A stretch of DNA of 64,000 nt from positions 1,321,503 to 1,385,502 of the forward strand of contig NZ_LT800497.1 in assembly GCF_900166635.1 (NCBI RefSeq), given 5' to 3'. The translations under genes were made by a program, and so were the position numbers. Positions 53,826 to 61,030 of this stretch are shown piece by piece (the first letter of the stretch is position 1; each line of letters begins with the position of its first letter). Origin of the DNA: Oceanobacillus timonensis. GTDB taxonomy: Bacteria > Bacillota > Bacilli > Bacillales > Amphibacillaceae. The notes beneath the pieces were generated by a model. It saw nothing but the letters and a program-made list of their open reading frames with translations. It made no database searches and was not told the origin of the DNA.

Positions 53826-53885
53826 AGATGAAATAATGGTTTCACCTTATTTTTATAAAATTGGTGTCTTGACAATGGGGGTCCA

Positions 53886-54087
53886 CTTTATTATTTGCAA
53901 TAGACTTATCATAAAAGATACTTTTGATAAGCATTTTACCATTTTCATTGATATCTTCGTGTGTAATAATATTTTCCAAGTTACCTAAAGATGAGAAAAA
54001 TGGGGTGGAAGCACCTGCCCCAAGCAAAAATGTAATATTTTTTTCTAGAAGAACTGTTGTTAATAACTCAGTTATTTTTCTATTCAT
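53886..54087 (-). pseudogene. SIR2-like protein, N-terminal fragment cut by IS3
   Basis: From ATG 54087 (AAGGAGATATATT upstream) the frame reads MNRKITELLTTVLLEKNITF then LLGAGASTPFFSSLGNLENI. GAGAS directly after a short helix and strand is the NAD-binding opening of SIR2-like domains such as those in anti-phage defence proteins. After about 67 residues it runs into the IS3 right end (VDPHCQDTNF is IS sequence). The remainder is not found on the other side of the IS. It was probably a defence gene carried near the element boundary. Confidence 0.68.
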
Positions 54088-54129
54088 AATATATCTCCTT
54101 CCATCATTTTCATGTATATTATCTAACAA

Positions 54130-54394
54130 ACATAATTAATATACAACATAAGAAGAGGAAGGAGCAAAATGGGAAAATGAATTTATTTCGAATAGGCAAA
54201 ATTGTTAACCTAACTAATTAATAAAAATTGAATATTGGAGTTAAGAAACAAATAATTAGAAAACAAATCTAATTAGGTACAATTGCACTTTTATTGCACT
54301 TTTTATTTTTTTTAATACATTTTATAAGCTTTGATAGTATCCCAAACGCCTTGATATTACAGCATTTTCGTTTATATGCTATACTCTTAAAACA
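54130..54394. other. right end of the conjugative element, non-coding
   Basis: About 265 bp before the right attachment repeat. ATTGCACTTTT occurs in tandem (about 54282-54304), followed by a T-rich run; such short repeats near an att site may be recombinase arm sites. No integrase or excisionase frame. Confidence 0.4.
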
Positions 54395-54405
54395 GAGTGG
54401 GAATA
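54395..54405. repeat. attachment site repeat, distal side (attR)
   Basis: GAGTGGGAATA, identical to the last bases of guaA. It is followed by G, so the triplets read GAG TGG GAA TAG (Glu-Trp-Glu-stop), as expected for the original guaA 3' end. Confidence 0.72.
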
Positions 54406-54413
54406 GTTATAGT

Positions 54414-54461
54414 GAGCCGAAACTACTTTGATGGCAAGGCTTTCGGCTCTTTACTTTATTT
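54414..54461 (+). terminator. probable native guaA terminator, displaced by the element
   Basis: GAGCCGAAA (54414-54422) pairs with TTTCGGCTC (54441-54449), followed by TTTACTTTATTTT. It begins 8 bp after the restored TAG stop at the distal attachment repeat, the place where the guaA terminator would lie without the insertion. Confidence 0.75.
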
Positions 54462-54624
54462 TCATTGACTCGAATCTATTTGCAATTTAGGCATATAAAA
54501 CAAGCGTATTATCATGTATATGCTATTTTGTTTGGAAAGAATATGTTACAAATTGTGTTTGGGCAATCATTATTGATACTCGAACAAGTACAATTATTGA
54601 TACTTTTCCATTCGAAGGTCTATT

Positions 54625-55023
54625 TTAATTATGAAAACTACCCAAAATCATAAAATCCACAACAATCCCACTCATTGGATTTTCCGAACCCAATACACTT
54701 ATGCCTAGAACGGTTACACCACTAATATTTGTAACATTGGCCGAAACATATTTTCCAGTAATGTTCTTCTCACGCATTTGCACTCTTGGTCTTGCATTTA
54801 TCGTAGCATTTGTTGAATATACGCTGGATACCGCATAATCAATCGTATTTAATAATGGATTTCCATCTGCTAATCCATTGTCAGTGAAATAAAGTGTAGC
54901 TATCCCATTTGCATTTGACGTAGCCTGTCCATAAACCATTCGTTTTGCTTTTTGCGGGTTTTGCTCTCCTGCCTTAAATAGTTGAATAGCTGTCGGACCC
55001 AATGTAAAGAATTCAATACTCAT
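54625..55023 (-). CDS. structural-looking protein of unknown function next to DUF4183 genes
   Basis: 132 residues with AAGGGGGAG before the ATG. Beta-rich and low in charge: MSIEFFTLGPTAIQLFKAGE, GIATLYFTDNGLADGNPLLN, VSANVTNISGVTVLGISVLG. It has no signal peptide or TM. Its strand-rich repeats and position at the end of the DUF4183 cluster suggest a spore-surface or filament protein, but no family is recognised with confidence. Some similarity in style to phage tail or exosporium proteins cannot be resolved. Confidence 0.6.
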   Translation of the reverse strand: MSIEFFTLGPTAIQLFKAGEQNPQKAKRMVYGQATSNANGIATLYFTDNGLADGNPLLNTIDYAVSSVYSTNATINARPRVQMREKNITGKYVSANVTNISGVTVLGISVLGSENPMSGIVVDFMILGSFHN

Positions 55024-55193
55024 AACTCTCCCCCTTGTTATTCTTAAAAAGAAATGAAAAGTATCACAGTATCATGTTATTCAAACTTCCAAAAACGTGT
55101 GGTCATTAAATAGATTTTTTCTTATATGAGGCGTTTATGGTGACAATAGATGCCCTGCCAGTATCTGGCGGGCACAAAGGGAGTACTTATATT

Positions 55194-55583
55194 CTAGGTG
55201 TCAAATATCCCTGAGGATGTTGCTGTGAAATTAACAACTTGCAGGATAACGGTTTGGTTTGCTGGAATAGATCCTCCGCCAGCGGGAACAGCAATGTCTA
55301 ATGAACCAGTCCCTGCAGCACCTGGTGTATATGTTGATAAGCCTTGCATTTGCTCAACACCGTTAATTTCCACAGTGAAATAACTATTATCTTCTGCAAG
55401 TTCTGGAAGTGTCGTTACCTCTTCACCATCATCCCCCAGGAAACTTGCAGCATCAATAGATAATGTGCTTCCTGCTGCCGTATCTTCTGTTGTAATGTAA
55501 AAGAATTTTGCAGACTCAGGATTAACATCTGTGTCAATGGTGCCGCTAATAGCGATTTTCATTAACTGAAGTGCCATGTGCAT
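55194..55583 (-). CDS. DUF4183 protein
   Basis: 129 residues. GGAGGTGA lies just upstream of ATG 55583; a second ATG two codons on is equally usable. MALQLMKIAISGTIDTDVNP with SAKFFYITTEDTAAGSTLSI and VTTLPELAEDNSYFTVEING is the DUF4183 pattern, a short beta-sandwich-like domain found in Bacillaceae, often beside collagen-like exosporium genes. The C-terminus VILQVVNFTATSSGIFDT is typical. Probably a spore surface component; inference from family context. Confidence 0.72.
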   Translation of the reverse strand: MHMALQLMKIAISGTIDTDVNPESAKFFYITTEDTAAGSTLSIDAASFLGDDGEEVTTLPELAEDNSYFTVEINGVEQMQGLSTYTPGAAGTGSLDIAVPAGGGSIPANQTVILQVVNFTATSSGIFDT

Positions 55584-55721
55584 TTTCACCTCCATTTTCT
55601 ATCAACCACATTGTATTCTATGAAGGGGAGTTGGAAATGCTTGGTCAGACGAATTAGTTCGTATTGGAAGTTAACAAAATGTCCCATTAAAAAGGCATAT
55701 TTACCAAATAGAAAAGTAATA

Positions 55722-56180
55722 TTATCCTTTAACCGTGACAAACAGAAGAATAATGGGGGCATCCTTTGGAGGAAGGTCACTGGATTCTAAGTGAAGAATA
55801 CCTTCTTCGACATTGTAAATGGATGGGGGCTGCAACAAGCCATTGACAAATAAATGAAGCGTTGAAACATTGTCCGGATCAAGGATATCACTGCTTCCAT
55901 ATTGCTTTAATGCATCCTTGTTCGTATAAACCTTTTTCCCTTCTTCGGCAAGGGTAAGGTATTGGACAGTCTCCACTCCTATGGGGGTTGGTGTATATTC
56001 AGGGGATATATTGACTGTAATAGATGGATTAAATATAGGATGAAATGTATTTGTATTGGATGTGCGATTTTCATTTCCCTCATGAATCCTTTTGCGTTCT
56101 TTATTGCAATGATGGCACTGGCAATTTGGATAGGGGTCCTTGCCACGCAGCTTTTTACTATAATAATAGCTTTCATTCAA
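55722..56180 (-). CDS. DUF4183 protein with Cys-rich N-terminus
   Basis: 152 residues from TTG 56180 with GGAGGGG 10 nt upstream; no ATG fits the frame as well. The N-terminal part (KDPYPNCQCHHCNKERKR) has a CxCxxC cluster that may bind metal or cross-link. After a Thr/Asn/Pro-rich linker comes a DUF4183 domain: QYLTLAEEGKKVYTNKDALK, YGSSDILDPDNVSTLHLFVN, GLLQPPSIYNVEEGILHLES and the end APIILLFVTVKG. First gene of the three-gene leftward cluster, likely spore-surface related. Confidence 0.72.
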   Translation of the reverse strand: MNESYYYSKKLRGKDPYPNCQCHHCNKERKRIHEGNENRTSNTNTFHPIFNPSITVNISPEYTPTPIGVETVQYLTLAEEGKKVYTNKDALKQYGSSDILDPDNVSTLHLFVNGLLQPPSIYNVEEGILHLESSDLPPKDAPIILLFVTVKG

Positions 56181-56274
56181 CGGTATTTCCCCTCCCTCCT
56201 AAATGAAATTTTGATGTGCTTTTCTATATCTTATTTAAAAGGAAGGTGATTTGACTGTGCAGCTGGCTGTATTT

Positions 56275-56302
56275 GGCAAGTGAAAAATGAATGTCACTTG
56301 CC
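56275..56302. repeat. short perfect hairpin
   Basis: GGCAAGTGA (56275-56283) is complementary to TCACTTGCC (56294-56302). No T run follows on either strand, so a terminator role is doubtful. Confidence 0.4.
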
Positions 56303-56578
56303 GTCCCGAGTTATTGCTGTATGAATGATTCCTTATAATGGTAACTTTCGCCGTTAAAATGGAGAAGAATGAAAGGAATTAATGGAAACGGATAAAGAGA
56401 TAGAAATAGGGTGAGGAAGCCGAAATCATTTATCGCAGTGTAATTGGCTGGGACTGCGATTACTCGTCCCATCGAAGGGCTTTTGTAAAACTCCCACTTC
56501 AAGAATAGCGGAAACTCGAAAATTCTAAGTGGGAGATCGAACAGCCAGTAACGGCCCGATTCGTTCAACTACCATTCA

Positions 56579-56887
56579 GTGGAGGATGAAGAAAAACCCC
56601 CACTGAATGAAGTTTCACTTTATGAAATTGACGACATTGAAGTGTATGGCGATTTCTATGATGGAGAACGAGGGGTTAATTATAATATTTTATTGAATGA
56701 AGGAGTGGATTGGGAAGATATTATTAACTGGGGACGGTTGTCATTCCAGAAACATAGTCATATATTAGTGATGAACCAATTAGAAAATATGAAGACATGG
56801 GCTATCGGAATATGCCACTTGATTATAATTATATCATGGGATATTAACCTATTGGATTTGAAGATGAATTGGAGTTATGATCATTAG
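56579..56887 (+). CDS. possible acidic protein or gene fragment, unknown
   Basis: 102 codons from a GTG, no clear SD. The first 80 residues are acidic and protein-like (SLYEIDDIEVYGDFYDGERG, LNEGVDWEDIINWGRLSF), then a short hydrophobic run. The same frame upstream to about 56390 is interrupted by several stops, so this may be the tail of a decayed gene. No family recognised. Confidence 0.28.
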   Translation: MEDEEKPPLNEVSLYEIDDIEVYGDFYDGERGVNYNILLNEGVDWEDIINWGRLSFQKHSHILVMNQLENMKTWAIGICHLIIIISWDINLLDLKMNWSYDH

Positions 56888-56948
56888 AAAACGTGTATTT
56901 GTGGTATAATAGTACTGAAATGAATATTAACGGAAAGAGGTGGTTCCT

Positions 56949-57380
56949 ATGAAATATATCACTAAATTGCATGCATTAAATCTTAAGTGTAATCTAAATA
57001 CAAGTGGTGACTGGCACTGGGGAGATATTCAATGGGAATCACCTGTTATGAAAGACACGAATAATAGTTTCTTTGGTGATTATGGCATTGAATATAATAA
57101 AAAGATCCCTTATCATAAAGAAACTTTTACTGCGGCAAATCATATAAGAGCTTTATTAGATATGTTAGAAGAAAATGATTTCAACTTAGCTGAAGGCATG
57201 AGAAATGAATATATTGACAATGAAGAATTGACTAAGGAAGTTTTTCATAAAGTATATTCTATGCATGTCCTTGCAAATTGGAATGGAATTTATAATTTTA
57301 TGTTGAACGAATATAAATTAGATTGGTATTTCTTTGTAAAGGAGAAGATGAAACGTGAGCAACGAATGGGTACAAAGTGA
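56949..57380 (+). CDS. conserved-looking protein of unknown function (HALNL type)
   Basis: 143 residues from ATG 56949 (GAAAGAGGTGG upstream), with an extended -10 (TGGTATAAT) about 40 bp before. It reads MKYITKLHALNLKCNLNTSG, then DWHWGDIQWESP, FFGDYGIEYNKKIPYHKETF and ANHIRALLDMLEENDFNLAE. Proteins with this HALNL..GDWH layout occur widely in Firmicutes, as I recall, usually as the first gene of a two-gene unit. The second gene here (57355) starts inside its 3' end but is only 19 codons long. A toxin-antitoxin or abortive-infection role is a guess. Confidence 0.65.
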   Translation: MKYITKLHALNLKCNLNTSGDWHWGDIQWESPVMKDTNNSFFGDYGIEYNKKIPYHKETFTAANHIRALLDMLEENDFNLAEGMRNEYIDNEELTKEVFHKVYSMHVLANWNGIYNFMLNEYKLDWYFFVKEKMKREQRMGTK

Positions 57381-57414
57381 ACAAGATGATCACTTAAAAG
57401 TTATAGAAGATTAA
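57355..57414 (+). CDS. 19-codon coupled ORF, perhaps a truncated partner gene
   Basis: GTG start with AGGAGA 9 nt upstream, inside the last codons of the preceding gene. It reads MSNEWVQSEQDDHLKVIED and stops. The strong SD and overlap are those of a real second cistron; the short length suggests that most of the gene was lost after the stop. Confidence 0.4.
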   Translation: MSNEWVQSEQDDHLKVIED

Positions 57415-57693
57415 ACTATAACGAAAAAAATTTAACAAATGAGTATATATTACATTTATGATTATGTTACTTAAAAGAATGCATTATATTGAACAAGAAA
57501 ACCGTCTTTCAAATATATATATAGAAGGGTATCTTTTTTGAATGGCATGTGTTATACTACAAATAACTTAATTGTTCGTGCTAGCAATACAGGATTTATG
57601 TCATAACTTCACAATGTATATCATCGTCTTGAATTATTATCAGAACAACCAAAGTAATAAATGTGTGCACTATGCACAATGGAGGAATTTCAT
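57415..57693. other. upstream region and probable 5' UTR of the cold-shock gene
   Basis: About 280 bp without a gene. Cold-shock genes usually have long structured leaders and this may hold one, but I could not fix a promoter or fold. GGAGG at 57680-57684 is the csp SD; TGTGCACTATGCACA near 57663 forms a small dyad just upstream. Confidence 0.4.
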
Positions 57694-57891
57694 ATGAACA
57701 CAGGTTCAGTAAAATGGTTTAACGCAGACAAAGGATTTGGATTTATCGAAGTTGAAGGCGGAGACGATGTATTCGTACACTTCTCAGCAATTCAAGGCGA
57801 AGGATTCAAAACTTTAGAAGAAGGTCAAGCAGTTACTTTCGACATCGAAGAAGGTAGTCGTGGACCACAAGCAGCTAACGTTGTTAAATAA
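57694..57891 (+). CDS. cold-shock protein (CspA/CspB family)
   Basis: 65 residues from ATG 57694 with GGAGGAAT upstream. [20 protein letters not shown] contains RNP1 (KGFGFIEV) and [12 protein letters not shown] contains RNP2; the rest ([26 protein letters not shown]) completes the five-stranded OB fold. It binds single-stranded RNA and DNA and acts as an RNA chaperone after cold shift. A longer upstream in-frame start would add unrelated residues across the SD. Ends at a strong terminator. Confidence 0.96.
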   Translation: MNTGSVKWFNADKGFGFIEVEGGDDVFVHFSAIQGEGFKTLEEGQAVTFDIEEGSRGPQAANVVK

Positions 57892-57906
57892 TTATTTATA
57901 ATGGAT

Positions 57907-57940
57907 AAAAAGTCTTTCTGTCACAGAAAGGCTTTTTATT
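57907..57940 (+). terminator. intrinsic terminator after the cold-shock gene
   Basis: AAAAAG-CTTTCTGT pairs with ACAGAAAG-CTTTTT, T-rich tail. Confidence 0.85.
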
Positions 57941-58279
57941 TTTGTCGTATAAATAGAAGATAATTCGAATTTTCTTAGTATATTAGGTGTAAGCATTGAA
58001 GAAAAGATAGCTCAGCAGTTGTTTCTTTAATGTACTAGCTATAACGGGCAGGCTGTTTTAATCAGCTAAACGGCTAGGCTTAAATGAACTTGTAAGTAGG
58101 GTTTTATAGTCTTTTTAACAGTAAGTGTTCTAGAGGAAATCATTGACTTTGAACGTAAGGTTTTTTCATTAATGTCTTAATGAGGAATTCATACTATCAA
58201 TGTGGAAACCGAATGGAGTATATTATTTGAGGACAAATGGTGGAAAGATGAGTCAAATATATAATCTCACACATAAATT
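57941..58279. other. gene-less stretch
   Basis: About 340 bp between the cold-shock terminator and the terminator of the leftward amidase. No open frame with a start signal, repeat or structured RNA was recognised. Confidence 0.45.
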
Positions 58280-58311
58280 GTACCGCCATCTTCATTTGTA
58301 GATAGCGGTAC
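58280..58311 (-). terminator. terminator of the leftward cell-wall amidase gene
   Basis: GTACCGC-ATCT (58280-58291) pairs with AGAT-GCGGTAC (58300-58311), 64 bp beyond the stop codon of the minus-strand gene. The T tract on that strand is short, so moderate. Confidence 0.55.
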
Positions 58312-58374
58312 GATTATCATGAAAAATGTTCCATTTGCTCTAACTTTGCTCGTCATTTTGAAAAAGAACAAATC

Positions 58375-59040
58375 TTACTTAGCAGGCAATCCAAGCGCTC
58401 TAGCGATTCCATCCGCATGCCCTTGTGCGATTTCTTCTAAATCGGCATCGTTTTTCAACTTGTCCGCATCTGTTGTGTTATCGATAAACCCATTTTCTGT
58501 TAAGATAGCTGGCGCACTCGATTCGCGTAAGACATGTAAATTAGATTGCTTTTTCCCACGATCGGTGAATCCTGTTTGGTCCACCGTTTCATTGTGGATG
58601 GTGTTTCTTATGGCATTGGTTCTTTCTTTATTATCATAGTTTCCATTCCATGTATAAGATTCATAGCCTGTAGCCCCACCGGAATTGATATGTATGGAAA
58701 CAAAAAAGTTAGCTCCCCAATTATTTGCCTCATTCGTTCTCGTATCTAATGATTTGGTAACATCGGACGTCCGAGAAAGTTTAATGGTGTGCCCGCTATA
58801 TTGTTCATTTAAAATATCTCTGGTTTTCAATGCGATATCCAACGTTACATCCTTTTCTTGTAATCCGTTCGCTGATGCTCCTGGGTCAGATCCACCATGC
58901 CCTGGATCGATATAAATGCGCGTGTTTGCTGCTTCTACTGCATTATTGGGAATAGTCATACCTGTTAGGGCGATTCCCAAAATGATAGAAACAAACAGAA
59001 ACTTTTTTACGTTTTGTTTTCCTTGTTTTGAAAAGATAAT
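58375..59040 (-). CDS. N-acetylmuramoyl-L-alanine amidase (Amidase_3), apparent AUU start
   Basis: 222 residues if translation starts at ATT (59038-59040), which has a perfect SD (GGGAGG) 6 nt upstream. It then yields a normal signal peptide, NVKKFLFVSIILGIALTG followed by PNNAVEA. The first ordinary start in frame, TTG 58980, would delete the positive n-region. The catalytic domain has RIYIDPGHGGSDPGA with the first Zn His, Glu in LQEKDVTLDIALK, His in FVSIHINSGG and the late Glu in PAILTENGFIDN. It cleaves the MurNAc-L-Ala bond of peptidoglycan outside the cell. No SH3 or SPOR wall-binding domain is present. Confidence 0.88.
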   Translation of the reverse strand: MIFSKQGKQNVKKFLFVSIILGIALTGMTIPNNAVEAANTRIYIDPGHGGSDPGASANGLQEKDVTLDIALKTRDILNEQYSGHTIKLSRTSDVTKSLDTRTNEANNWGANFFVSIHINSGGATGYESYTWNGNYDNKERTNAIRNTIHNETVDQTGFTDRGKKQSNLHVLRESSAPAILTENGFIDNTTDADKLKNDADLEEIAQGHADGIARALGLPAK

Positions 59041-59686
59041 GCTATTCCTCCCTCTATATAATTATTTAACCATTTTAGTTTCTTTAAAAAAATTTGTCGA
59101 TAGGTCGATATGTTGATAGATTGATAAAATATATTTCCATATGTTTAAAAATTTGTAAAGCGATAGAATAGGTCATTACATACGCAGCTTCTTAAAAGAT
59201 TACCTGATCTCGCTATAAATAATATGTCGTCGGGTTATTCAATTCCATTTGATTTTTCAAGGATACGCAGATTTTGAGTATGCGTTCATCCGTCGCTTCA
59301 TGAATAATTATCTGATAGATACTGTGATAGAAAACAGCTCTTCTTCAAACAAATAACGTGGTTCTATCAACAAAAAGCCATTACGGGTGAAGCAATCGTT
59401 GATTCAACAAAATCTATTTATAGAAGCGATAGGCTGAAACCGGATGGGATCCACATCGTGGTGCTTTGCGATTTTAAAAAAGCAATCTTTTTCTGTGATT
59501 TAGAAAAATCATTAAAAATCAAAAAAGATGCCATTTTATAATCCAAAAACATAAAATATCGGCGCGAAATTTCTTTTATGCATCCATTTTTCAACGTGGA
59601 AAATCCAATTTTACGATTTTGCTTTCCTTGCACAAAACAAGTAGGATGAAAACAAATTTATTATTACTTGGAGATGTGGTAAACTA
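59041..59686. other. intergenic region with a decayed reading frame
   Basis: Upstream of the amidase lies AT-rich sequence with repeated GATAG/GATTG runs. From 59308 to 59541 the plus strand is open for 77 codons without a start, reading protein-like sequence (WFYQQKAITGEAIVDSTKS, DRLKPDGIHIVVLCDFKK, AIFFCDLEKSLKIKKDAIL). It looks like the fragment of a lost gene or transposase; no family recognised. Confidence 0.4.
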
Positions 59687-60676
59687 ATGCTAAATACAGT
59701 CAAAGAAAGTACAAATAGTTATCGCGTAAACCAACCTGATTATGATGGACTTTGGAAGAATTTGATTGAAGAGTTGTTTCAAGAATTCATGGCCTTTTTT
59801 GCACCGGATTTGTATCCGGAAATTGATTTTGAACGAGGAGTACATTTTGAAAATCTGGAGCTTTTTCAATTTTTAATGAAAACCAAAAAAAGAACCAAAT
59901 ATTCAGATAAAATCGTCAAAGTACATCTAAAGAATGGAGAGGAAAAATACGTCTTCATCCACATCGAAGTGCAGGCGGTTGGAAAAAAAGAATTTGCAGA
60001 ACGCATGTTTAAATATTTTTACCGGATTTATGACAGAACCAGCCATTCGATCTACTCCATCGCCTTGTTGACAGATGCCAGCCAGAAAGAGCATGAAGAC
60101 ACATTCGGCTATTCTTTTTACGGCACCGAATTAACCTATACCTATAACACTTATCGATTTCATGGAAAAGATAAAGAAGAACTGAAAAAATCGGATAATC
60201 CATTTGCTTTAGCGGTGCTTGCCGGCATGTATACCAGTGAAAACACTGACAAAACCGACAAAGATGACAAAAAAAGATACCGGTTGAAACAGCAGCTTCT
60301 CCGCCTGGCATTTGAAAAATATTCGCACCGCACCAATTACCTCGCCGCATTAGTGTATTTCATAGATTATATGATGCTGATTCCCTCAGATTTGCAGGAA
60401 CAACTGTATGAAACGTTACCCATCGCACAAAACAAAAAAGAGGAGGAAAAAATCATGGGTTTGGAAAAGTTAAGAGACACCCCGACGTTTGGAAAAGTGT
60501 ATAGAGAAATCGAGGAAGAAGGAATCAGAAAAGGTATGGAACAAGGCAGGACAGAAGCGGAACGGGGTTTTGCCAAAAAGCTGTTGAGCAGGAATTATTC
60601 GGATGAAGAAATAGCTGAATTAACTAGTCTTGAAGTGAAAGAAGTAAGGATACTCCGGGAATCATTTGAAGATTAA
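59687..60676 (+). CDS. Rpn-family recombination-promoting nuclease (PD-(D/E)xK)
   Basis: 329 residues. The N-terminal PD-(D/E)xK-like domain shows DYDGLWKNLIEELFQEFMAF, a long strand region ending with the nuclease core EEKYVFIHIEVQAVGKKEFA and then RMFKYFYRIYDR, typical of Rpn/YhgA-like proteins. A variable middle and a C-terminal MGLEKLRDTPTFGKVYREIE with EEGIRKGMEQGRTEAERGFA and DEEIAELTSLEVKEVR (a short repeat-type tail) follow. Rpn proteins nick DNA and promote RecA-independent recombination; some defend against phage. The gene stands alone, with a weak SD (CTTGGAGATG). Confidence 0.85.
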   Translation: MLNTVKESTNSYRVNQPDYDGLWKNLIEELFQEFMAFFAPDLYPEIDFERGVHFENLELFQFLMKTKKRTKYSDKIVKVHLKNGEEKYVFIHIEVQAVGKKEFAERMFKYFYRIYDRTSHSIYSIALLTDASQKEHEDTFGYSFYGTELTYTYNTYRFHGKDKEELKKSDNPFALAVLAGMYTSENTDKTDKDDKKRYRLKQQLLRLAFEKYSHRTNYLAALVYFIDYMMLIPSDLQEQLYETLPIAQNKKEEEKIMGLEKLRDTPTFGKVYREIEEEGIRKGMEQGRTEAERGFAKKLLSRNYSDEEIAELTSLEVKEVRILRESFED

Positions 60677-60906
60677 TGCTAGAAACAAGCGATTTGCTTG
60701 GCTTTGTACTCTTGGCAGATAAGCAGATGATTTAACGTAGATATAATTATCTTTAGAAAAAAGTGTGTCGAAAATCAAACTGCTTCCGAAAATGAGTGTT
60801 AAAGCCCGGATAACCGCTAAAAAATTCTCAGCTAAACAGCATGGAATGACTTTTAGTATACACTTAACCCTCTTTACCGAATGCTTATTCTATATTTTCT
60901 ATCATG

Positions 60907-60945
60907 AAAAAACCGCCTCCATCCATGATCGATGGAGACGGTTTT
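60907..60945. terminator. intrinsic terminator
   Basis: AAAACCG-CTCCATC pairs with GATGGAG-CGGTTTT around CATGATC; the A- and T-rich ends allow function in both directions. It separates the Rpn gene from the IS91-like unit. Confidence 0.8.
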
Positions 60946-61030
60946 ATATTTGTCTAGGAAATTATAAAATTCTCTAGCTGTGGATAACTTTTATGTTACA
61001 CTTTTATTAACTCACTGGAGGGGTAGAGAT

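Larger units (their letters stand above)
52543..53885 (+). mobile_element. IS3-family insertion sequence (about 1.34 kb)
   Basis: Imperfect terminal inverted repeats begin TGGACCC at 52543 and end GGGTCCA at 53885, with a second shared block (AGACAC) about 15 bp inward on both sides. It carries overlapping orfA and orfB. No matching short direct repeat is seen at the outer flanks, which fits an IS-mediated deletion at one side. OrfB has a late frameshift, so this copy is probably inactive. A long perfect hairpin lies between orfB and the right end. Confidence 0.83.
26629..54405 (+). mobile_element. guaA-integrated Tn916-type conjugative element (about 27.8 kb), probably defective
   Basis: The boundaries are the 11-bp direct repeat GAGTGGGAATA at the guaA 3' end (26629-26639) and at 54395-54405. 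Inside are cadmium resistance, a full Tn916-like transfer region in the standard order, an oriT with the C6/G6 arms, ArdA, DNA repair cargo and an IS3 element. No tyrosine or serine recombinase or excisionase gene is visible. The coupling protein has a TGA within its N-terminal part. Mobility on its own is therefore doubtful, though the element could be mobilised in trans. The 3' end of guaA is a known hotspot for genomic islands, which supports the boundary call. Confidence 0.78.

Noticed and set aside
56311..56568. 85-codon minus-strand frame upstream of the DUF4183 cluster
   Set aside because: Phe/Leu-rich shadow-like translation without SD or recognised pattern.
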